From assembly GCA_023416585.1 (NCBI GenBank), contig JAEZHM010000146.1:1-5002 (forward strand): a stretch of 5,002 nt of DNA, in the 5' to 3' direction. The position numbers and the translations under genes are program-made. Below the pieces are notes generated by a model. It was not told where the DNA came from. It saw only the letters and a program-made list of their open reading frames with translations, and made no database searches. Of this stretch, positions 1 through 5,002 are shown one piece after another (position 1 is the stretch's first letter; the number at the start of each line of letters is the position of its first letter). Source of the DNA: Bacillota bacterium. Its GTDB lineage: Bacteria; Bacillota; Clostridia; Christensenellales; Aristaeellaceae.

Positions 1-1
1 C

Positions 2-490
2 TATAAAGACGATGCTGCTACAGCCGCAACATTTGAAGGCGATTGGCTAAAAACGGGTGACTACGGCAAGTTTAAAGGCCGGAAACAGCTTACCGTTGTC
101 GGCAGAAAAAAGAACCTGATCGTATTGAACAACGGCAAGAACGTACACCCGGAAGAAATTGAGGCAACGATTATCCATGAGCTCCCCTATGTTAAGGAAG
201 CGATGGTCTATTCCTCCATTTATAAAGTAAAAGAAACTCTCATGCAGACGATTGCCGCAGCGCTCAAGATTGAGGTGGAGGAGTATTTCGGAAAAATGGA
301 CAGGGAGACTGTTGAGAGGCTGGTCGCCGAGGATATCCGCCGCGTCAACAAACTTTTACCCGGCTACAAGCAAATGCACCAGCTGTTTATTACGCAGGAT
401 GATTTTTTAAAAACAACCACCCAAAAAGTCATTCGTCACAAGGTGATCGAAGAGCAGAACAAATCCTTCGGAGATGGGATTATTTTATAA
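2..490 (+). CDS. AMP-forming acyl-CoA synthetase / acyl-ACP ligase, C-terminal part (5' truncated)
   Basis: This is the last 162 residues of an adenylate-forming enzyme; the start lies upstream of the window. Such enzymes activate a carboxylic acid with ATP to an acyl-AMP and pass it to the thiol of CoA or a carrier protein in the cytoplasm. The frame is open from base 2. Visible motifs are WLKTGD (A7, residues 15-20), whose Asp binds the AMP ribose; GRKKNLIVLNNGKN (A8 hinge, 34-47) followed by HPEEIE; and TTTQKV near the end, where Lys142 fits the A10 catalytic lysine. The NGKNV-x-PEEIE form and the roughly 55-residue helical stretch before A10 resemble long-chain fatty acid ligases more than acetyl-CoA synthetases. 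A TTG at 125 could be taken as a start, but coding clearly continues upstream of it. The gene ends 16 bases before the acyl carrier protein gene, so that protein may be its acceptor (inference). Substrate cannot be read because the binding pocket is outside the window. Confidence 0.92.
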   Translation, partial: YKDDAATAATFEGDWLKTGDYGKFKGRKQLTVVGRKKNLIVLNNGKNVHPEEIEATIIHELPYVKEAMVYSSIYKVKETLMQTIAAALKIEVEEYFGKMDRETVERLVAEDIRRVNKLLPGYKQMHQLFITQDDFLKTTTQKVIRHKVIEEQNKSFGDGIIL

Positions 491-506
491 AAAGGCAGGC
501 TAAAGT

Positions 507-740
507 ATGTTTGAACGGCTTCTTACCATCCTTTCTGATTACGTAGAACTTCAACCGCAGGACATAACCTTAAAAACAGAGCTTCGAACGGGGCTTGGGC
601 TTAATTCGCTCGAATTCGTTCATCTGGTCACAGTTTTGGAGAAAGAATTCCACATAGAGATCCCCGACCGGGATTTGATAAATTTCCGAAATGTCGGCGA
701 TGTAGTAGCCTACCTCGAAAAAGAAACCATCGCGTGTTGA
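507..740 (+). CDS. Acyl carrier protein
   Basis: A complete 77-residue protein, the usual size of a free-standing acyl carrier protein. These small acidic four-helix proteins hold acyl chains on a phosphopantetheine arm attached to a serine. Here the attachment site is GLNSLEFVHLV, with Ser34 in the expected place at the start of helix II; most family members have Asp before the serine, and this one has Asn. The second half (FHIEIPDRDLINFRNVGDVVAYLEK in two parts: IEIPDRDL, then FRNVGDVVAYL) matches the conserved helix III and IV pattern. The start is an ATG 16 bases after the upstream stop; the ribosome binding site is weak (AAGGCAG, 492-498). Being next to an acyl-activating enzyme, and lacking visible fatty acid synthase neighbours, it is more likely a dedicated carrier for a special acyl product than the housekeeping AcpP (inference). 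A peptidyl or aminoacyl carrier is the main alternative. Confidence 0.93.
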   Translation: MFERLLTILSDYVELQPQDITLKTELRTGLGLNSLEFVHLVTVLEKEFHIEIPDRDLINFRNVGDVVAYLEKETIAC

Positions 741-763
741 GAAGCCTAATGTTTCTATATATT
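737..763 (+). promoter_or_regulatory. Weak promoter-like sequence before the ABC genes
   Basis: TTGAGA at 737-742 and TATATT at 758-763 each match five of six bases of the sigma-70 type consensus, but the 15-base spacer is shorter than the preferred 16-18. The first element overlaps the stop codon of the carrier protein gene. It could give the ABC pair some independent transcription, but such matches occur by chance in AT-rich gaps. Confidence 0.2.
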
Positions 764-784
764 CAATCAAGCAATTTTCCACTT

Positions 785-790
785 AGGAGG
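785..790 (+). promoter_or_regulatory. Strong ribosome binding site of the ABC ATPase gene
   Basis: A full AGGAGG lies five bases before the ATG at 796, and it fixes the start of the ATPase gene. Upstream, GAAGCCT at 741-747 can pair with AGG(C)CTTC at 788-795, or CCTAA at 745-749 with TTAGG at 783-787. Either pairing would cover part of this site, with a loop of about 35-40 bases. Whether the structure forms is unknown. Confidence 0.75.
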
Positions 791-795
791 CCTTC

Positions 796-1500
796 ATGAA
801 ACCATACATCGTTTTTCAAGATGTCTATAAGAGATACAAAATGGGAGAAGTGACGATTGTCGCCGCAAACGCAGTGAATTTCGGTATTGAAAAAGGCGAA
901 TTTGCCGTAATTTCCGGCGCCAGCGGCGCAGGAAAAACCACCGTACTCAATATGCTTGGCGGTATAGACAATTGCGACGAGGGCGATATCATAGTTGACG
1001 GCAAGAAGGTCAGCTCGCTATTAGAATCGCAAATGATTCAATACCGAAGGATGGACATCGGTTTTGTTTTTCAGTTTTATAACCTCATACCAAACCTTAC
1101 GGCAAGCGAAAACGTGGAGCTTGCTTCGCAGATATGCGAAAGCGACCTGGACTCCAAAGACGTTTTAGTAAGCGTAGGTTTAGGCGAGCGCGTGCACAAC
1201 TTTCCCTCTCAGCTTTCAGGAGGCGAGCAGCAGCGCGTCGCCATTGCCCGTGCACTCGCTAAAAAACCTAAGCTTTTGCTTTGCGATGAACCCACGGGAG
1301 CGCTTGATTATACCACAGGCAAAAAGATACTCGCATTATTGCAAGACACCTGTAAAAAGCAAAAGATGACCGTTGTTTTAATCACGCATAACTCGGCAAT
1401 CGCGCCGATGGCTGACCGCGTCATTCACATGCGAAACGGATCGGTTGCATCCATCGATGTTAATCCATCGCCCGCATCCGTGGAAGATTTGGAATGGTAA
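796..1500 (+). CDS. ABC transporter ATP-binding protein, MacB/LolD type
   Basis: A complete 234-residue cytoplasmic ATPase that should dimerise and drive the FtsX-like permease encoded 30 bases downstream. All nucleotide-binding motifs are intact: Walker A GASGAGKT (41-48), Q-loop Gln93 in FVFQFYNLIPNLTA, signature LSGGEQQR (140-147), Walker B LLLCDEP (160-166) with catalytic Glu165, D-loop ALD (169-171) and H-loop His198 in LITHN. The FQFYNLIPNLTASENV region and the length are typical of the family that includes MacB, LolD and BceA ATPases, whose partners are mechanotransmission permeases. The C-terminal tail ends in NPSPASVEDLEW, resembling the NP-x-P...EW ending I associate with ATPases paired to very large FtsX-like permeases of Firmicutes. 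The start is set by AGGAGG at 785-790. Substrate is not determined by this subunit. It lies in the same orientation as the acyl-activation genes, 55 bases after the carrier protein. Confidence 0.96.
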   Translation: MKPYIVFQDVYKRYKMGEVTIVAANAVNFGIEKGEFAVISGASGAGKTTVLNMLGGIDNCDEGDIIVDGKKVSSLLESQMIQYRRMDIGFVFQFYNLIPNLTASENVELASQICESDLDSKDVLVSVGLGERVHNFPSQLSGGEQQRVAIARALAKKPKLLLCDEPTGALDYTTGKKILALLQDTCKKQKMTVVLITHNSAIAPMADRVIHMRNGSVASIDVNPSPASVEDLEW

Positions 1501-1519
1501 ATCGAAGTCCGTCTTAAAA

Positions 1520-1525
1520 AAGGAG
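1520..1525 (+). promoter_or_regulatory. Ribosome binding site of the permease gene
   Basis: AAGGAG lies five bases before the ATG at 1531, in the 30-base gap after the ATPase stop. It supports this start, and the protein then opens with a short basic segment and a first membrane helix, as expected for the family. Confidence 0.75.
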
Positions 1526-1530
1526 CAAAC

Positions 1531-4500
1531 ATGAAACTAAAAACCCTTTTTAAGGATACCTATAGGGAGATCCTTCGCTCTCGCGAGCGGTTTATTTCGA
1601 TTTTTCTCATTACGTTTTTGAGCGTCGGATTTTTTGTGGGCGTTAAAGCGACAGCACCGAGCATGCGCGCAACGGCCGAGAACTACTTCAACTCCGCCTC
1701 ATTGATGGATCTTGAAATTATTTCCACAGTGGGTTTTGACGATGGCGACGCGACAGCAATTCGCGCGGTCAAAGGTGTCACAAATGTAATGCCATCCTAT
1801 TCGGCTGACCTGGTCGTTCTTGAGGAAGGCGGAAACAGCGTGGCTCGTGTAGCCGCAATCAACAGCGACGAGGATGGCATCAACAGAATCAAGCTTGTTT
1901 CCGGTCGCATGCCCGAAAAGCCGGGAGAATGCCTTGCTGCTGCGTATCGCATGCGCGATACGGACGTTGCCATCGGCGACATCCTTCGGTTTTCCGAAAC
2001 CACGGGTTCTGTCGCCACGGATACCATCATCTCCGGTACAAACTATACCGTTGTAGGGCTTGTAGAATCCCCGCAGTATATCTCTTATTCCTATGGCACG
2101 TCCTCTATCGGAAACGGCATAATCTCTTATTACATCATGCTGCCTGCAAGCGAGTTTAAATATGCCCGCTACACGGAGCTTTATGTCATGTTGGATCGCG
2201 CAGTGGGTGTCACCGCTTTTGACAAGAGATACGATTTTGAAACCTTACAGGCATCTTCTGAAATCGGCGATGTCGGGCAAGTTCGCTATAACCTTTTCCT
2301 TGATGATGTTAAATTGCAGCTTGCGGATGCGGAAAGTGAGCTCAATACGCAGAAATCAAGCGCTAATCAACAGCTTTTGGATGCTAAAGCAGAACTCGAT
2401 CTTGCGAAGCAAGAGCTGGATCAAGCAAGGGCAGAACTCGACAAGGGCTATGAAGATTACGACAATGCCGTACAAACTACAAACGCCGAGTTTAAAAAAG
2501 CCGAGTCGGATTTGCGAACCGGGAGAGCGCAAATTACAAAGGGCGAAAAACAGTTGGCTTTAGCCCAATCCCAGTATGATGCAGGTGAGGCGGAGCTTAG
2601 TGATGCGCGCAGGCAGCTTGACAGCGGCTGGGCGCAATATAACCGCGGCGAGGCAGAGTATCAGCAAAATGAACAGAAATACAACGACGGGCTTAAACAA
2701 TACCAAGATGCCAAGAAGGAATATGACCAAGCGAAGGCCGCTTACGATACCGCAAGTGAAGCCGTAGCGATGGCGCAAGCTGCACTCAACGGTGAGGATG
2801 TCGACCAAGAGGAAGCACAAAGAATTTTCGAAGAGGCACAAGCTGCACTCGACGCGTATATGGAAGGCGGAGGAACGGATCCTGAAACAATCGCCATGCT
2901 GCAAGCGCAAATTCAGGCAGCGATAGATCGAATAGAAAACTCCGAAGACCAACAAGAGCAAGCGCGAATAGAGCTTGAAAACGCTCAAAAACAGCTCGAG
3001 GAATACGAAAAGCAACTTCAAGAAGCTGAGAAGGAACTAGATGCCGCAGAGCAGCAGCTAAACCAAGCCCGTATGCAGCTCGATGATTCCAAAGCGAAGC
3101 TTGATGCAGCAAAAAGTGAGCTGCAAAGCGGCGAGGCGCAATACGATGCCGGCAAGGCCAAGTTGGATGATGCGAATGAACAGATCAAAATAAACAAAAT
3201 AAAACTCAACACCGCCAGAGCCGATCTTGCTGCGGGCGAGGCGGAATATAAAAGACTGAAGACTTCAGCTGCCGAGCAGCTTGAAGAAGCAAAAGTAAAG
3301 CTCGAGTCAGGCGAGGCGGAATGGGCTGCCGGAAAAAAAGAATATGATGCGGGCTACACCGAGTATCTAGCCGGTGCAGCCGAAGCGGAAAGCAAAATTA
3401 CAGACGGTTCCAATCGAATCCAGAATATAAGAAACATGTTCAGCGAAATTGAATCCGGAAAATGGTATGTGTTCACGCGTGATGATATTATACAAAGCTA
3501 CGCAGGATTTAACCAGGATGCGGAACGAGTTGATGCCATTGCGGCTATTTTCCCGGTGTTTTTCCTACTTGTTGCAGCGCTCGTCTGCCTTACGACCATG
3601 TCGCGCATGATTGAGGAGCAGCGTGTACAGATAGGTACGTACAAAGCTCTCGGCTACTCGTCTGCACAAATTGCCGGTAAATACATGGTTTACTCCGCCA
3701 TCGCCTGTATTATAGGCAGTGTGCTCGGGCAGTTAATTTGCATTGAAATTTTACCGAGGGTAATCGTCGGCGCATATTCTGCTTTGTATCGCCTGCCCGA
3801 CATTGAAATAAGAATACCCTGGGGGATGTCCATACTCTCTGTAATCGTTGCCTTAATATGTACGGTTATGGTGGCATGGTATTCCTGCTACAGAGAATTA
3901 AAATCTGTAACTGCCTCGCTCATGCGGCCTAAGATGCCCAGAAGCGGCAGAAAAATATTTCTCGAGCACTGGACGAAGCTCTGGTCAAAGATGAGCTTCT
4001 CCCAAAAGATTACCGCACGAAACCTATTCCGCTATAAGCTGAGACTCATGATGACAGTGCTTGGCATATCAGGCTGCATGGCGCTGATCGTGGCAGGCTT
4101 TGGTATGCACGACGGCGTGAACCCGATCGTAGATAAGCAATACGGGGAGATCAATCGCTACAAAATCATGTTTACGCTATCCAAGGACCTTACGAGCGAT
4201 GAAGCAAGCTCTCTGGGTCAGCAGCTTGCATCCGACGACCGCCTAAGCGCGGAGATGTTCTCCAAGGTCACTTCCGTTAACGTGGACAACAACGGGGCGA
4301 CTATCCGCAACGTATTTGTTCTCGCACCAGAGGAAACATCGCAGATGGATCGGTTAATCACCCTACGAAGCCCGAAGAGCGGAAATCCGCTGAAACTTGG
4401 CGACGAGGGCGTAATCATCACCGACAAATTGTCGGAAGTGCTTGGATTAGGTGTTGGGGATACCATTGCGTTTAGCGTAAACGATGTGGAGTATGCGTTG

Positions 4501-5002
4501 CCTGTTGCCGCTGTCACGGAAAACTACATCTACCACTACATTTATATGTCCCCTGCACTTTATGAGAAAACCTTCCATACAGATGTAAGGTTTAATACCA
4601 TCGCATGTGCGGCAAATGAGAAGATGACGGACTTCGACGGGTTTGTGTCCGACTGGCTGAGCAAAAACAGCGCAATCCTCTCAATCGTCAACATCGATTC
4701 GGCAAGGAAATCCTTCGAGGAAACCATCAACAGCATCAACATCATCATCCTCGTCATGCTGATTGCGGCAGGGGCACTCGCGTTCGTGGTCGTATACAAC
4801 CTGACCAACATCAACATCTCTGAACGCACACGCGAGATTGCAACCATCAAGGTGCTCGGCTTCAAGCACAGTGAAACCAATCTGTACATTTTCCGAGAAA
4901 ACTTCGTAATGGGCGCAGTCGGCATTTTGCTTGGCGGCGTAATCGGCTACTTCTTGGCGCAATTTATGCTGAAAACCGTCGAGGTGGATATGGTCAAGTT
5001 CG
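1531..5002 (+). CDS. Large FtsX/MacB-type ABC permease with long coiled-coil hairpin (3' truncated)
   Basis: The reading frame is open without a stop for 1157 residues and runs off the window. Order of parts: membrane helix 1 (about 21-38), an extracytoplasmic domain (40-257), a coiled-coil hairpin (258-640), then KWYVFTRDD and the first FtsX block with helices at about 670-690, 719-740 and 766-785. Next comes a basic cytoplasmic linker leading into KITARNLFRYKLRLMMTV, the usual opening of the second half, then helix 5 (839-858), a second extracytoplasmic domain (860-1068) and helices at 1069-1088 and 1125-1147. One more helix and a short tail are expected, so perhaps under 100 residues are missing. 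The duplicated FtsX signature is clear: EEQRVQIGTYKALGY (695-709) and ERTREIATIKVLGF (1098-1111). These permeases couple ATP hydrolysis to movement of external domains (family knowledge, MacB, FtsEX, BceAB). Here the partner is the ATPase just upstream. Substrate or external partner is unknown. Putative lipid, peptide export or cell-wall enzyme control are all possible. Confidence 0.93.
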   Translation, partial: MKLKTLFKDTYREILRSRERFISIFLITFLSVGFFVGVKATAPSMRATAENYFNSASLMDLEIISTVGFDDGDATAIRAVKGVTNVMPSYSADLVVLEEGGNSVARVAAINSDEDGINRIKLVSGRMPEKPGECLAAAYRMRDTDVAIGDILRFSETTGSVATDTIISGTNYTVVGLVESPQYISYSYGTSSIGNGIISYYIMLPASEFKYARYTELYVMLDRAVGVTAFDKRYDFETLQASSEIGDVGQVRYNLFLDDVKLQLADAESELNTQKSSANQQLLDAKAELDLAKQELDQARAELDKGYEDYDNAVQTTNAEFKKAESDLRTGRAQITKGEKQLALAQSQYDAGEAELSDARRQLDSGWAQYNRGEAEYQQNEQKYNDGLKQYQDAKKEYDQAKAAYDTASEAVAMAQAALNGEDVDQEEAQRIFEEAQAALDAYMEGGGTDPETIAMLQAQIQAAIDRIENSEDQQEQARIELENAQKQLEEYEKQLQEAEKELDAAEQQLNQARMQLDDSKAKLDAAKSELQSGEAQYDAGKAKLDDANEQIKINKIKLNTARADLAAGEAEYKRLKTSAAEQLEEAKVKLESGEAEWAAGKKEYDAGYTEYLAGAAEAESKITDGSNRIQNIRNMFSEIESGKWYVFTRDDIIQSYAGFNQDAERVDAIAAIFPVFFLLVAALVCLTTMSRMIEEQRVQIGTYKALGYSSAQIAGKYMVYSAIACIIGSVLGQLICIEILPRVIVGAYSALYRLPDIEIRIPWGMSILSVIVALICTVMVAWYSCYRELKSVTASLMRPKMPRSGRKIFLEHWTKLWSKMSFSQKITARNLFRYKLRLMMTVLGISGCMALIVAGFGMHDGVNPIVDKQYGEINRYKIMFTLSKDLTSDEASSLGQQLASDDRLSAEMFSKVTSVNVDNNGATIRNVFVLAPEETSQMDRLITLRSPKSGNPLKLGDEGVIITDKLSEVLGLGVGDTIAFSVNDVEYALPVAAVTENYIYHYIYMSPALYEKTFHTDVRFNTIACAANEKMTDFDGFVSDWLSKNSAILSIVNIDSARKSFEETINSINIIILVMLIAAGALAFVVVYNLTNINISERTREIATIKVLGFKHSETNLYIFRENFVMGAVGILLGGVIGYFLAQFMLKTVEVDMVKF
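2302..3450 (+). other. Coiled-coil hairpin region of the permease (residues 258-640)
   Basis: This part encodes about 380 residues rich in Ala, Glu, Gln, Lys, Asp, Leu and Tyr with a clear seven-residue period and almost no Cys, Pro or Trp. A single tight break, EGGGTDPE at residues 445-452, splits it into two arms of about 187 and 189 residues, the pattern of an antiparallel hairpin. A smaller break, NGEDVDQ, lies at 420-426. It sits between membrane helices 1 and 2, so by the family topology it projects outside the cell. The skewed composition also creates long open frames on the other strand that are not genes. Confidence 0.85.
2584..2793 (+). repeat. Ten consecutive heptads of Gly/Ala-x3-Tyr/Leu type
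   Basis: Residues 352-421 of the permease read as ten unbroken seven-residue units, for example GEAELSD, ARRQLDS, GWAQYNR, GEAEYQQ, GLKQYQD, AKKEYDQ and AKAAYDT. Position 1 is Gly or Ala in nine of ten units (Asn once) and position 5 is Tyr, Leu or, once, Val. The GGYGAGGC DNA word that starts some units recurs at 2584, 2647, 3130, 3235 and 3310, so the second arm carries related units. The copies are diverged in DNA, which points to old duplication or to selection on the protein pattern rather than recent slippage. Confidence 0.8.

Noticed and set aside
125..490. A separate 121-residue gene starting at TTG 125
   Set aside because: The same frame is open back to base 2 and encodes the A7 motif and first half of the A8 motif, so this start would cut through a conserved block of the ligase.
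570..782. Minus-strand 70-residue frame opposite the acyl carrier protein
   Set aside because: The plus frame is a full acyl carrier protein with its attachment site; the opposite frame has no features of its own.
1874..2563. Plus-strand frames at 1874-2056, 1929-2159 and 2162-2563, which could suggest a broken permease
   Set aside because: Frame 1 reads through this whole region without a stop and gives sensible FtsX-type extracytoplasmic sequence, so these are out-of-frame shadows and there is no frameshift.
2560..3212. Open frames on the minus strand across the coiled-coil region (2560-3021, 2786-3112, 3018-3212)
   Set aside because: They lie opposite a clearly coding, low-complexity coiled coil whose codon composition removes stop codons from the other strand. 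Their proteins are Leu/Phe/Ser-rich with no recognisable domain, and no ribosome binding sites stand out.
2584..3320. Tandem DNA repeat or CRISPR-like array based on the recurring GGYGAGGC word
   Set aside because: The copies are only 8-12 bases long, irregularly spaced and explained by repeated Gly-Glu-Ala codons in the coiled coil; there are no conserved repeats with unique spacers.
4218..4962. Minus-strand open frames at 4218-4517, 4560-4925 and 4681-4962
   Set aside because: They are antisense to the second half of the permease, whose membrane helices and ERTREIATIKVLGF motif are intact in the plus frame. They overlap one another and show no family features.

Overview
The window is one stretch of densely packed plus-strand genes, probably a single operon, cut off at both ends. 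It looks like chromosomal DNA from a Gram-positive bacterium, most likely a gut-type anaerobe of the Clostridia or Coriobacteriia kind. The basis is strong AGGAGG-type ribosome binding sites, mid-range GC, short gaps between genes, and an ABC permease type with a very long coiled coil that is typical of Firmicutes and Actinobacteria. The taxon is an inference; no marker gene is present.

Layout: (1) 2-490, the C-terminal 162 residues of an AMP-forming acyl-activating enzyme (long-chain acyl-CoA synthetase type), with its start upstream of the window. (2) 507-740, a complete 77-residue acyl carrier protein with an attachment serine in an LNSL motif. (3) 741-795, a 55-base gap with a strong ribosome binding site, a possible base pairing that covers it, and a weak promoter-like sequence. 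(4) 796-1500, a complete ABC transporter ATPase of the MacB/LolD type. (5) 1531 to the window end, a very large FtsX/MacB-type permease. It is open in one frame for 1157 residues and lacks only its last part. About 380 of its residues form an extracytoplasmic coiled-coil hairpin with two arms of nearly equal length.

The genes fall into two pairs: an acyl-activation and acyl-carrier pair, then a MacB-like ABC pair. The ATPase and permease should form one complex that works by moving its extracytoplasmic domains rather than by a classical pore. The adjacency suggests that the acyl-carrier genes make or modify an acylated product that the ABC system exports or senses, but the sequence does not prove it. 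The most interesting feature is the long symmetric stalk of the permease in this lipid-related context. No RNA genes, insertion sequences, CRISPR arrays or convincing terminators were seen, and no stretch over 300 bases lacks a gene.
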